DNA of 64,000 nucleotides, from assembly GCA_963921405.1 (NCBI GenBank), contig OY992885.1, positions 69,641,109 to 69,705,108 of the forward strand. The letters are read 5' to 3'. This document shows, piece after piece, positions 11,575 through 21,830 of this stretch. Numbering within the stretch: position 1 is the stretch's first letter; each line of letters opens with the position of its first letter. A program made the position numbers and the translations under genes. Source of the DNA: Cepaea hortensis. Its lineage: Eukaryota; Mollusca; Gastropoda; Stylommatophora; Helicidae. The notes under the pieces were generated by a model. The model ran no database searches, was not told the origin of the DNA, and worked only from the letters and a program-made list of their open reading frames with translations.

Positions 11575-12093
11575 CTTCTTCTTCTTCAGCGTTCCGAGCC
11601 ATTGAGGTTCTTTGCTGCAAATACAATCCGTCTCCATTCGTCTCTCTGGTGGACCTTCTCTTGCCAGTCGTTGATTCCAAGTGCTTGTAGGTCTGTACAT
11701 GTATTATCTCTCCACCGCCTTCTTGGTCTACCTCGGGGTCTACGGTCATTTATTTCCTGAGTGTAAGCGAGTTTTGTTTCCCTATTATCTTCCATTCTTT
11801 CTATATGCCCCAGCCATTGTAGTCTATTAGCCTTCATGATACCAGTGATTAGCGGGGACTTAAACAGATCATAAATGTCTTTGTTACTTCTTCTTTTCCA
11901 CTCTCCACTTTGTGTATCCCTAATGGGTCCAAAGATGCGTCTTAAAATTTTGTTCTCAAAGGTTTGTAACAAGGCTTCGTCTCCTTTCGTTGTACTCCAG
12001 GTTTCAGAGCCATACAGCACAACTGGTCTGATCAGTGTTTTGTATATTGTGATTTTGGTGTTACGAGATAGCGCCTTTGATTTTAGTAATATG
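11575..12093 (-). pseudogene. LINE reverse transcriptase 3' end inserted in the hAT element
   Basis: Reading on the minus strand, the frame encodes MLYGSETWSTTK, ILRRIFGP, RLQWLGHIERM and RPRGRPRRRW, the standard C-terminal segment of RTE/Jockey-type LINE polymerases. It ends in a short AAG-rich tail. The interrupted host sequence (TAATATTC and AGTGATAATAAT) is found uninterrupted at 11345-11365, which shows that this is a 5'-truncated insertion with a short TAATAT-type duplication. Confidence 0.8.
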
Positions 12094-12242
12094 AAGTGAT
12101 AATAATAAATTATACTATGCTACCTTGTTACATTTGTAATAAAAACAGTTGGTGCTTTTTTTGGGGGGTGCTTTCCAAATATTTTTAGTGCTTTTTAGGG
12201 TCGATTTTGGTGCTTTTTCATCAAAGAGAGATGGCAACACTG

Positions 12243-12512
12243 GGTGGAAGGCTATCGTGTGTTCCCTTTGTTCTCTTGAACCAAAAAGTCTACTCACTCT
12301 TTGTTTTTAAAATAATGCGCCGGTCTGGTCAGGTACTTGAACAAACACCAGTCCAGGATTAAAACTAGGGCGACATAAATTTGGCTGACACAGGTCAATT
12401 TAGCCCCGTTTTCTCTCCCCCAAAGGTATGGTACGTAAGGAATAAATACTAAGGCATTGCATTTTAATAGCGTCAATAATAGGAAATGGTAAGGACGTTT
12501 TAATATACTACA
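12243..12512. other. No recognisable gene
   Basis: Unique sequence between the hAT element and the third RTE-like copy; no motif recognised. Confidence 0.4.
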
Positions 12513-14600
12513 TGGCCTATGGTCCAATGTTCAAAAGAAGTGCACCACTGAAAACGTGACTGGAGAAATCATCACTGATAAGAAAGAGCAGATGGATAGA
12601 TGGGTAGAGCACTATTTGGAGCTTTACTCAAGAGAAACCAAACTAGCGGATGAATCCCTCAACATAATAGAGCTCCCGTCAACCCTTGACTATCTGGGCA
12701 CACTTCCCACCATAACAAAAGTTGAGTGTGCTATAAATGAACTTGCATCTGACAAGGCTCCAGGTAAGGATGGGATTCCAATATAGGTTATCAGGAGTGG
12801 GCAAAACACACTAACTCTACAGAACCACCAGCTAATATAGCAATGCTATAGAGAAGGACAAGTCCCACAGGATTTTAAAGATTCAAGCATCCTAACACTT
12901 TACAAGAACAAGGGGGATCAGAGTGACTGTAACAACTATAGGGGTAACTCACTTCTGTGTATTGTTGGGAAAATATTTGCCAGAATTGTTCTGCGCAGAC
13001 ATCAAGTCCTGGGAGATCAAGTCTACCCTGAATCACCATCGGTCCACCATTCATATGATATTCTCATTGCGACAAATGCAAGAGAAATGTCGTGGACAGA
13101 ATCAGCTACTGTTTATTGCCTTCATCAACCTCACAAAGGCATTTGATTTGGTCAGTCGTAAGAGTCTGTTGAAGGCACTAAAGAAGATTGGCTGCCCACC
13201 AGCTCTTGTGTTAATTGTGGAATCTTTCCACTCAGGCATGCAGGGTATAATCAAGATTGATGGTGCAACTTTAGAAGAGTTTGAAATCAAGAGTGGAGTT
13301 AGGAAAAGTTGTGTACTAGCTCCCATCCTCTTTGGAATATACTTTTCACTTCTACTGAAATATGCCTTTCGTGATCAGGTTGCAGATTCACTTACGCTCA
13401 GATGACAGCTTCTACAATGCTCAGAGAATGAAGGTCAAGACCAAAATTAGGAGGGTACTGATCGGAGAGTTGCTGTTTGCAGATGTTGCTGCAATTACGG
13501 CCCATTCTGAGGAAGAATTACAACGTCTACCATCTGTATTCTCCTATGCTTGTTCTGAATTTGATTTAAGAATTAGCAAAAAACAAAAACAAACACAGAT
13601 TATGTCACAAGGTGCACATAGGGTACCATCAATCTTTATTTTTCACGCCGAACTGGAGATAGTAAATCATTTAACATATTTATGATGAGAGGTAAATAGC
13701 AAATTATACCTTGATCAGAAAAATCAACATAGGAATTGCTAAGGCAGCAACAACAATAAACAGATTAACAACAACAAAAAAGTCTGGGAGAACAAGAAGC
13801 TTACTGCCAAAACAAAAGTCCTTGTCTATCAAGCCTGTGTCCTTAGTACTCTTCTTTATTTTATACAGGTATTGATAATGCCTGGACTTTATCCAAACTA
13901 CACCTTCGCAAAATCAACACCTGCGAAATGAGATGCCTGAGGAGAGCTGCCAACTTAACAATCCGAGACCGAGTAAGAAATGCTACTATCAGACAGACTG
14001 TGGGATCAACACCTTGTGCCACATTTATTGACAGACAGAAGATCAAGTGGTTTGGCCATGTCATTAGAATGCAACATCAACAACTACCATCACTGGCCTT
14101 ACATCAAAGATCATCTGCGACGAGACCACGAGGACGTCCAAGAAGAAAATGGATTGACGACATCAGAGACATTGTACAACCTCACGGAATGACACTATCC
14201 AGTGCCGTCCACCGGGCGCTGGAACGCAAATTATTCCTCCCCACGACGCTTGACGGCAGAAGTGGAAGATGATGATGATGATGATGATGATTGATAATGC
14301 ACAATGGTAGCAAGTCGCCGCCAAACGTGTTGCATGGAGGGCAAATATCATAAATGGAATAAAGACAAAGGGAAAAAAATGATTGCAGACAGGTCACACA
14401 CTGAGCGTGTGAGACGTAAGATGGCGCATGATGGTAACAATGCAAATGACCATGTGTTCACATGCATCTATTGTGGACGAACATTTACAACGCGAATTGG
14501 TCTGATGAGTCACATTCGTTGCCGCCATGGGTTGTATTTGTTATGCCTTTTTGAAGCACAATGTAACAAACTATCGTCTATCAAGACGGAAAGGTGTCAA
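12513..14600 (+). pseudogene. RTE-like LINE, copy 3, truncated and broken
   Basis: It matches copy 2 from about 7510 onward, but with many substitutions, stops and frameshifts. Recognisable blocks include APGKDGIPI, TKAFDLVS, the former FADD box (now LLFADVAAI, so the second aspartate is lost) and the C-terminal zinc finger CIYCGRTFTTRIG near 14465. About 310 bases are missing near 13860 relative to copy 2, and a different LINE (13881-14289) is nested inside. It is clearly older than copies 1 and 2. Confidence 0.9.
13881..14289 (+). mobile_element. 5'-truncated LINE nested in RTE-like copy 3
   Basis: A 409-bp insertion flanked by a 10-bp duplication ATTGATAATG (13871-13880 and 14290-14299). 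It encodes a LINE polymerase C-terminus in an open frame (13883-14272) with MRCLRRAANL, IKWFGHVIRM and RPRGRPRRKWIDD, and ends in an (ATG)n tail of about 20 bases. Short open frame and clean duplication suggest a fairly recent event. The GAT-type tail fits RTE-clade LINEs. Confidence 0.9.
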
Positions 14601-14605
14601 TATAT

Positions 14606-14740
14606 GTCTTCATTGTTACCTTGCCGTCTTGACAGACGATAGTTTGTGCTTCAAAAAGGCATAATAACTTTTACCCATGGCTGTAGCGAATGTGACTGAT
14701 AAGGCCAATTTGCGCTGTAAATGTTCGTTCACAGTGGGTG
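14606..14740 (-). pseudogene. RTE-like LINE, copy 4, 3' end only, tail to tail with copy 3
   Basis: On the minus strand this gives the C-terminal zinc finger of the same LINE (CERTFTAQIG followed by two spaced histidines and a stop) and the same 3' UTR. It faces the 3' end of copy 3, so 14541-14660 can fold into an imperfect hairpin. Confidence 0.85.
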
Positions 14741-14768
14741 CCATAATGGAACTTATCATGGATGGCGA

Positions 14769-14906
14769 CTACCCGTACATGCGGCCGATTTCAGCAATCT
14801 TAATGCTGCTCTCGTATCTTTCAATAATTTCCTTCTTCAATTCGATTGTATTCCTGGCCCCTTTCTTGGACGGGTTGCTGTCTCTGGAAACTTTCTTTGG
14901 TCCCAT
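14769..14906 (-). pseudogene. Tigger/pogo transposase N-terminal fragment (CENP-B-like HTH)
   Basis: A 45-codon frame starting MGPKKVSRDS and continuing with NTIELKKEIIERYESS and IAEIGRMYG before a stop. This is the start of the CENP-B N-terminal helix-turn-helix seen in Tigger-type (pogo, Tc1/mariner superfamily) transposases. Full-length family members have several hundred residues; the rest is absent here. It sits immediately beside RTE copy 4. Confidence 0.75.
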
Positions 14907-15133
14907 GATGGAGCTAACGGGAAAGGGTTAACTTATTAGGAAGTGATGCTCACACAAAGAGAAACTCGCCAAACTGAGCAGAAGAACACGTGGGCCCCTT
15001 TGCTTTTGCAAAATTAGCAGCGAAGTCCCGTGGGCACGCCGACGAAATCCGAGGCAACCGACGAAAACCGAGACACATTTTTCGCGTAAAAAATCGACGA
15101 AAACCGAAGACAACGAAGACCGATGTTTACCGA
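14907..15133. other. No recognisable gene
   Basis: Contains several short CGACGAAAACCGA-like direct repeats near 15040-15115; otherwise no feature is recognised. Confidence 0.4.
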
Positions 15134-15155
15134 CCCCCCCCCCCCCCCCCACACA

Positions 15156-15197
<42 letters not shown>

Positions 15198-15216
15198 CAC
15201 TCACACATATAAGTTT

Positions 15217-15280
<64 letters not shown>

Positions 15281-15293
15281 TGTGTGTGTGTGT
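15134..15293. repeat. Compound microsatellite: poly(C), (CA)n, (TA)n, (TG)n
   Basis: Poly(C) 15134-15150, (CA)n about 15151-15194, (TA)n 15221-15277, then a short (TG)n. The apparent cysteine/valine and histidine/threonine frames are repeat artefacts. Confidence 0.97.
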
Positions 15294-15359
15294 CATAGAT
15301 CTGCTGATGCTAATTCGTTCAACTAACTGCCTTTTACTTGTATGATGTACAATCAACAG

Positions 15360-15434
15360 ACAGTGGACCTGTCGGCGACGAAAACAAGAACGCTGACCAG
15401 CCGGAGACAGAACGTGCAGGAGCAGGTACTGAAG
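15360..15434 (+). CDS. Candidate host-gene exon (75 bp, phase 1-1)
   Basis: An AG acceptor after a pyrimidine-rich tract (CTGCCTTTTACTTG upstream) and a GAAG/GTACGA donor bracket a 75-base open segment. Read with one base from an upstream exon it gives SGPVGDENKNADQPETERA, an acidic, low-hydrophobicity stretch. The entry and exit phases are both 1, and exit phase 1 fits the candidate exon at 53922-54079. No domain is recognised. Support is splice-signal quality, open frame and phase only; transcript data are absent. Confidence 0.35.
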
Positions 15435-15597
15435 GTACGAGAATTATGCTTAGTCAGTTGTTGACAATTGGTGAATGATTAATTGAAACCAGTTCACACA
15501 GTGATCATTAAAGTCATTAGTGGTAAACAGGACAAAGAATAAATAGACGAATTGATAACGATGAGATCAACTGAAGTTATATAATTCATTTAGACAA

Positions 15598-16075
15598 TTA
15601 TTAATGTTACTGTAAGACCGATGACTTGAGACACATTAATGTAACTGGGAGACCAATGACTAGACACTAATTAATGTAACTGTGAGATCCATTACTTGAC
15701 ACTCATTAATGTAACTGGGAGATTCAATACTTGACACTCATTAATGTAATTGGGAGAAAAATGACTAGACGCTCATTAATGTAACTGGAAGATCCATGAC
15801 TAGACACTCATTTGTGTAACTCGGAGATCTATTACTGAAGACTCATTAATGTAACAGGGTGATTGATGACTAGACACGCATTAATATTACTGAGAGATCG
15901 ATGAGTATACACTCAATAATGATATTTTAAGACCGATGGCTAGAGGTGAATTAATATTACTATGTGATCGATGACTTGTACCTCATCAATGTTACCGGGG
16001 ATCAATGACTTGTGACTCATACAAGTTACCTGGGACCGACAAACACATATTCACTAATGTTACTAGGGAGCTGCT
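15598..16075. repeat. 35-bp minisatellite, about 13-14 degenerate copies
   Basis: The motif ATTAATGTAACTGGGAGAT recurs at 15601, 15636, 15671, 15706, 15741 and 15776, exactly 35 bases apart, and then decays to about 16075. It abuts the hammerhead array. Confidence 0.9.
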
Positions 16076-16188
16076 GACGGCTTAAAAGGGCAGAATGAAG
16101 TCAGACACTGGTGTGTCCAGTGTGTGCCGCGTGGTTACGCACCCGCTTCACACGCGTGATCCGGGACTGTTTCCGGATCCGGTCAGGG

Positions 16189-16245
16189 ATATGCACTACT
16201 GACGAGCTCAAATGAGGGCGAAACTCGAGTATAGTGCTTCCATAT
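16189..16245 (+). ncRNA. Hammerhead ribozyme, type I, unit 1
   Basis: Every core element is present in order. Stem I 5' strand GCACTA (16193-16198); CTGACGA core (16199-16205); stem II GCTC/GGGC (16206-16209 and 16216-16219) closing the loop AAATGA; GAAA core (16220-16223); very short stem III ACTC/GAGT (16223-16230); cleavage triplet GTA, with cleavage predicted after 16231; stem I 3' strand TAGTGC (16232-16237), a perfect complement. An outer ATAT/ATAT pairing with a TTCC bulge extends stem I, as in natural hammerheads that use loop-loop contacts. The tiny stem III suggests activity as a dimer, as known for newt satellite and retrozyme hammerheads. Confidence 0.92.
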
Positions 16246-16590
16246 TGACGTGGATAGGCCTTAGGTTCATACCGGAATGCGATCGGCGTTGCCAGTAGTG
16301 GGTTGTGCTCAATATTTAAATTTTAAATCCCGAAACAACCACATAATCAATTGATTATTGCTCACTGGATTTAGGAGGCCTGGTGTTCCTTGCCAGTGAG
16401 AAGTCCTGATCGTTCGGGTCCCATCGATTGACGGACGTCGGTCGCGGCGATTGGGCAATCTTGAGCATGGCCTACGATGGGTAGCGTTGTGGTGTTCTGT
16501 TGTGATAATTTGGTGTGTCCAGTGTGTGCCGCGTGGTTACGCACCCGCTTCACACGCGTGATCCGGGACTGTTTCCGGATCCGGTCATGG

Positions 16591-16647
16591 ATATGCACTA
16601 CTGACGAGCTCAAATGAGGGCGAAACTCGAGTATAGTGCTTCCATAT
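16591..16647 (+). ncRNA. Hammerhead ribozyme, type I, unit 2
   Basis: Identical core and stems to unit 1, shifted by 402 bases: GCACTA at 16595-16600, predicted cleavage after 16633, TAGTGC at 16634-16639. One change (GTCATGG for GTCAGGG) lies just outside the pairing region. Confidence 0.92.
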
Positions 16648-16992
16648 TGACGTGGATAGGCCTTAGGTTCATACCGGAATGCGATCGGCGTTGCCAGTAG
16701 TGGGTTGTGCTCAATATTTAAATTTCATATCCCGAAACAACCACATAATCAATTGATTATTGCTCACTGAATTTAGGAGGCCTGGTGTTCCTTGCCAGTG
16801 AGAAGTCCTGATCGTTCGGGTCCCATCGATTGACGGACGTCGGTCGCGGCGATTGGGCAATCTTGAGCATGGCCTACGATGGGTAGCGTTGTGGTGTTCT
16901 GTTGTGATAATTTGGTGTGTCCAGTGTGTGCCGCGTGGTTACGCACCCGCTTCACACGCGTGATCCGGGACTGTTTCTGGATCCGGTCAGGG

Positions 16993-17049
16993 ATATGCAC
17001 TACTGACGAGCTCAAATGAGGGCGAAACTCGAGTATAGTGCTTCCATAT
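16993..17049 (+). ncRNA. Hammerhead ribozyme, type I, unit 3
   Basis: Identical core and stems, another 402 bases on: GCACTA at 16997-17002, predicted cleavage after 17035, TAGTGC at 17036-17041. Keeping all three copies intact implies recent amplification or maintenance. Confidence 0.92.
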
Positions 17050-17264
17050 TGACGTGGATAGGCCTTAGGTTAATACCGGAATGCGATCGGCGTTGCCAGT
17101 AGTGGGTTGTGCTCAATATTTAAATTTCAAATCCCGAAACAACCACATAATCTACTAACATATAGACTGCTGACGACATAGTCAGCTGGCCACGACCCGT
17201 CTTTACATCCGAGTGGTGGTTGTCGAAACAGACCGCATCACTATATTGTGAAGGTTAGTTAGTT

Positions 17265-17385
17265 GCATATCCTTTACAGGACGCCACAGTCAACACAGCA
17301 TTTTGTGCTGTTTGTGATCCCGGGGTAAAGTTACACGTTCAGTAGTTTGCCATTTATTTCTAAACGTCCGGCACCCATATCGTTT

Positions 17386-17418
<33 letters not shown>

Positions 17419-17525
17419 AACAACGCTAGGCGGTCTGCTGCCAAATCACCCACAGCTGTGTTTCTAACGTGGTATGCGGGATTACGAACTGCGTCCGTAA
17501 AACCTACGCCACGGAGACAGCATTT
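17265..17525 (-). repeat. tRNA-derived SINE copy (degenerate)
   Basis: On the minus strand it shares the SINE tail block GTCCTGTAAAGGATATGC and the internal block AAATGGCAAACTACTGAACG with the copy at 35741-35981. It has an A-box-like GTGGCGTAGGTTTTACGG upstream. A poly(A)/poly(T) block at 17390-17417 divides it. Confidence 0.6.
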
Positions 17526-18566
17526 TGTGAAGGAGAGAATATGAATCGATAACGGAAGACAGCCTTCCCGTGCTGAAATGGACCTATCGGCCAACTGTAG
17601 CAAATATAGAAAGTCTTCTGGCGACGCAGCAAGCTTCCTGTTCGGGGCAAGAATGAGATAAAGTGCAAAATGTTGCCATGCACTGCGGAAAATACAATTT
17701 CAATGTAATGGCACAGTAGGATGTTTTTTGTTTTTGTTTTTGTATTACTAAATCAATGACTCGTTACAATAGACATGACAGTACTGTAATACATGTGCAA
17801 TAAACTTGTCAACAATCAAGTCACATGTATCGAAATTTATTTACAAGCAAGCATGTAACATGAGTTATAATCACGCGCTAGCACCTCTGGTGAAATCATG
17901 CAAACATTATGACGCCAAGCACTCATGCGTCCTCGCATCACAAACCATTGCATACATATCAGCGCACAGGCTATCTGCTATCAGCACTCTCACAAACAAT
18001 AGTAAATCTTATATGAGGCACTCAGCACACGCTCTCTCAGTTATCCGAAACACTCTTCTCTCAACCACCGTCAAGTCCAGTCTGCCCTTTCCTACCGTGG
18101 TCTGTGGTCACGTGGCGTTGTGACCACCGTGCCGTCCGTGCTAAGTCGGGTGTCTCGGCATTATGGTGTTGTCCTGTACCTCAGCACTGGGGGTCTGTGA
18201 TTTGTTAATATGCACCCCGAAGCCTGTCTCCGTCTGCACGTTAATTACTCACATGTTAATCGGTATGCATTATAGGCAGTTGACTGCAAACGGCCTTTTG
18301 GGTTTCTTTTCTTCTTTAGGTGATCTACTGTCTGTCCTTAATTTCAGTATCACGTTGCAAAAAAATGTATTTGTGCTATTTAAAATGAAACCCTCCTTTT
18401 CACAAATGTAAGTACAATTAAAAACAACATGTCTTACCTTATCGTTTGGCGTTGTGAAATAATCTACCAGAGCAAGCCATCATCCTCACTAAACAACTCA
18501 TACACAAGAGCGTTTATGACAAGGATACAGTGCACATGATACACTGATAAGTAAATATAAAGTTAT
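17526..18566. other. No recognisable gene
   Basis: About 1 kb with short open frames of no known family. A stretch at 17800-18120 has the look of LTR or UTR sequence, but no ends or duplication could be identified. Confidence 0.4.
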
Positions 18567-18725
18567 TCGCATATCCTCTACAGGACGTAACGGTCAACCA
18601 CAATATTTTTGGCTGTTTTATTATTTGGCTGAATGTGATTCCTGGCCGCAGCTGTGTTTCGAACGCAGCATGCAGGATTACGATCTACGTCCGCAACTCC
18701 ATCGTCACTGAGCCGGTAAGAAAAC
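18567..18725 (-). repeat. tRNA-derived SINE copy (degenerate)
   Basis: The minus strand shows an A-box-like CGGCTCAGTGACGATGGAG, a B-box-like TGCGTTCGAAAC and the SINE tail block GTCCTGTAGAGGATATGCG. Same orientation as the copies at 17265 and 35741. Confidence 0.65.
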
Positions 18726-20774
18726 ATAAAGGAACAGAAACGCTGGGTGTGGTGTCCTGTCTTTTGGTGAGAACACTGACAAGAGTGTCATCTCTCGGGG
18801 AGGCGATATTGCACCTGCTCTCTGGTAGTAAGTTCCATAAGCGAGGAGCGTCAGTAAATGTGCCCCGTATCATTAACAGACGTTGTACTTTTTATATTGA
18901 TAGAAAACGGTCTCTCAGAAAATCGCATACAGCAAAGTCGTGACTGGCAGCGACTTTTTTTGATTTGTGGTCAAAACAAAAATTAAAAAACAAACAAACA
19001 AACAAACACACAAACAAACACACAAACAAACTATAAGCTACTTACAATGGCATGTCTGCCTATCCTGGTTGCCAGATTAAATATACCAGATATATAATAT
19101 CTGGACCAGAATGGTGATCTTTTCCCGTCTTTATATGTTTCGGTACACAGTCCGTGGTAACCATTCGATGCACCGATTTAATAAAATAAAACGTGGAATA
19201 CTAATCGAACTCCAAGTCCATTCTTGTCTTGGTTTCAGAAAATACACTGCATCGTGGTAACTCTACGGGCGGAACAGAGACTCCCCCATACTAGGCTAGA
19301 AAAAGTAGTGTGTTATTTCAACGAAGGCGATCATGACGACAAAACTGAATGGCAATAATTCCGGAAAGACACATCAATCTAACTCGTCTACAACAGCACC
19401 ATATTATAGACAGTATACACATTAATATATTGATATAACAGCGTCCGTATGGACTACAGGCAGCCTTTTTGTCCTAGGTTTAGCTTTGAATCAGCAAAAA
19501 TATTGCAACCATACGATAGCAGATTTATTAATGAGGACGTCATCGATAATGCACGCACTCCGTTGCACCAGCGAGAATCCTGGGCTGCCAATTTAAAACA
19601 TAACGAACAGGACGCGCACGCGACTCTTACAACAATTTTTCGTCCTACGTCATATGGATGTTCGTCCATCACGAATGATGAGGACCATTCATTCATTGCA
19701 TCTTTTGATTTGATGAAGAACGAATGACTTGCGCTTTAGTTTGGATTATAGTGAGGAAGTGGTTGCGCAACTCCGTGGACCTCACTCTCTCGTCTGCATC
19801 CATATGGTTCCAGTGGCGAGCATGGCAAGACGACTGGAGACGGACACAGATGCAGTGGACGTTAGGCTGCCACAGACCAGTTATCCCTGTATATATTGGC
19901 TTTCAAATACAAATGGTAGCCTAGAGCCTCGTGCAAACGGCCCTTCCGTCAATTCCTTTAATTTTCAGCTTTAAGACAAAGGTAGTGACAATCGTCAAGC
20001 GTATGAATACTGATAGGATCAACCAGATATCTATCGGACAGACGGACTATTCACGCACACGCAGGCCAAGAGTAGCATCGCTAAAGCGCGCCCTCCCGGT
20101 ACATGGTGATACGTGTAAAACCACTGGACGCCTACCGACGAGCTTTCAAGCGACGCCGGCAGGACTGACATACCAGCTTACTGACTGCAGGCCCACTACT
20201 CATCGAGAGAGAGAGAGATTGGGCGCTTATCGAGACTTTGTCGAACGGTCGTATAAATTTGCTTTTTTGCCCGCTCAAACCACGATCCTGGCTGCACGAT
20301 GGGGTTACATTCTCGAAACGCCTGCCTCGCTAACTTGCGTTGGCTGTGAAGATCCCATTTTGGTGCACCTCACACAGCCATCCGAGACAACGAACGCTAG
20401 ACGCGGGACTGATCTTGCGAACCAGACCAGCCCTCACGTCATAGCACCGCCACAAAACACAACATTTGTAGGAACACCAGACAGCATCTAACGTCTGTTC
20501 TGAGCACAAATTAACTCTTGATGGCACGAATAAAGGACAAACTATGACACATTCATGAATCACTGTCTGACAGTTGCCATTTTGAAAACAGAAGTATACA
20601 ATCTTAGAATGTTTAACTTAAATGTCAAATCAGTACTGCTGCGTGGATAAGAGACAAGGAGAACGGCTAAAACAATTAGTAATCAACTACCGACATGTAT
20701 TAACAGGTGCCTTCACCCAAATGATGGCAAAGATATGAGAATAATAAAACATACACTGGCAACACACGGCTGTC
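18726..20774. other. Mostly unassigned sequence
   Basis: Contains an (AAAC)n run at about 18985-19030. The minus strand at 18685-18960 encodes TFTDAPRLWNLLPE, which resembles the end of CR1/L2-type LINE polymerases, a weak resemblance only. At 19239-19256 an 18-base segment has a strong acceptor (TTGGTTTCAG) and donor (GTG/GTAACT) and phase 1-1, so it could be a microexon of the candidate host gene. Confidence 0.35.
19931..20491 (+). CDS. Hypothetical open frame, 186 codons
   Basis: This is the longest frame in the 18.7-20.8 kb stretch. The product is rich in Thr, Arg and Pro with no signal peptide, membrane segment or known motif. A short GAGA run interrupts it near 20210. No relative elsewhere in the window. 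It may be a chance ORF in a locally GC-richer segment. Confidence 0.15.
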   Translation: MQTALPSIPLIFSFKTKVVTIVKRMNTDRINQISIGQTDYSRTRRPRVASLKRALPVHGDTCKTTGRLPTSFQATPAGLTYQLTDCRPTTHRERERLGAYRDFVERSYKFAFLPAQTTILAARWGYILETPASLTCVGCEDPILVHLTQPSETTNARRGTDLANQTSPHVIAPPQNTTFVGTPDSI

Positions 20775-21830
20775 CTTTATAGAACCTCGCTCCCAAAACA
20801 ACCTTCCAAAAAACCTCTCGATCATAAGCAAGATGTCCCGCGTCCTATACAACCATCTGGAAATCATCCGCCACATCTTGCATCCATCTTCTCTTTGGCC
20901 TTCCTCTTCCGCTTTTTCCAGGCATATACCCCTCCATTATTGTTCTCTCCAAACTTTCATGACGTTTCAAGCGACCAAAATATTTCAATTTTCTTTGTTT
21001 TATCGTTTTTAATAGCCAACCTCTTTCAATATTCAGCTCTTGAAGTATGGATGCATTTGTTCATTTCTTTATCCAAGATATTCTTAGAAATCGTCAATAA
21101 CATTTACATTCAAAGGCATTTATGTGCTGTTCAGCTTGTTTAGTAAGTGTCCAGGTCTCACCGGCGTATATTGCAGTGGGAAAGATGCATGCACTTAAAA
21201 ATCTAATTTTTGTAGTTCTGTCTGTCCCACTCCACAATTTATTCATTTGTTTTAGTCTTTGTAGAGCAAAAGATATTCGTCTTTTAATTTCGCTCATTGT
21301 GTCACCATTGTTGGTAATCAATGACCCAAGATATTCGAAATGTTCCACTACCTCCAATATTTCCTCATTAACATATATTTATTTCTCCACAGTAGTTTTA
21401 TCTATATGCATTATCTTTGGTTTTGCTATATTAAGATATAAAATTGTGATTTTCACTATTCAATTGGGTTGAGGTTATTAGGTAATCTATTCCATTCTGT
21501 GTTGTGGTTAGCAATACTATATCATCAGTATACTGAATCTCTGGTACGTCATGACCACCGATATTTTGGGCATCTTATTGCTCCCTGTTTATATCATCTC
21601 TGACATTTCTAATTATATTTTCGACGTACAGGTTAAACAATAGGGACAGCACACAGCACTGGCGGACTCTTTGCTTGATGCCATACCAATCTGATGTCTC
21701 GCCATCTATTTTAACCGCTGCTTGTTGGTCTAGACATAGTATTTTTGTGAGTTCTATTACATATGATGGACGCCCATATTCTTCATGATTTCTCAACGTT
21801 TGTGATGTTGTACATAGTCAAATGCCTTTG
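20775..21830 (-). pseudogene. LINE reverse transcriptase remnant, family B, copy 1
   Basis: Minus-strand pieces read QRVRQCCVLS (motif B area), VEHFEYLGSLITNNGD, AIYAGETWTLTKQAEQ and further thumb blocks, the usual 3' half of a Jockey/RTE-type LINE polymerase. The intervening frame is broken by stops and shifts. A second copy lies at 38440-38990. It lies just outside the left end of the Polinton. Confidence 0.8.

Larger units (their letters stand above)
9575..12242 (+). mobile_element. hAT-superfamily DNA transposon, decayed
   Basis: The ends form an 11-bp terminal inverted repeat, CAGTGTTGCCA at 9575-9585 and its complement at 12232-12242, typical of animal hAT elements. The flanking 8-bp sequences (CAGGGAAG and GGTGGAAG) agree at five of eight positions, consistent with an aged duplication. 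Near both ends the motif GTGCTTTTT recurs several times in the same direction. Inside lie a broken transposase and a later LINE insertion. Confidence 0.85.
16109..17152 (+). mobile_element. Retrozyme-like tandem array (402-bp unit, 2.6 copies) with hammerhead ribozymes
   Basis: A unit beginning GTGTGTCCAGTGTGTGCCGC starts at 16111, 16513 and 16915, a period of 402. Copies differ by only a few bases. The third copy is cut short at 17152. Each unit contains one complete type I hammerhead ribozyme on the plus strand, with a predicted cleavage site 121 bases into the unit, so a transcript of the array would be predicted to self-cleave into a 402-nt monomer. This matches the known retrozymes of plants and animals: small non-autonomous retroelements with tandem hammerheads, spread as circular RNAs. 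The 80-codon antisense frames in the units have no known relatives and are probably chance. No clear target-site duplication was found. Confidence 0.85.

Noticed and set aside
14928..15298. Val/Cys and His/Thr repeat frames
   Set aside because: Readings of (CA)n and (TG)n microsatellites.
16371..17015. Repeated 80-codon antisense ORFs in the 402-bp units
   Set aside because: Their repetition simply follows the tandem repeat; no family resemblance and the ribozyme is on the opposite strand.
17170..17240. Second hammerhead-like sequence (CTGACGAC ... GTCGAAAC) just after the array
   Set aside because: No stem I complement or valid stem II closing pair could be found; core motifs alone are not enough.
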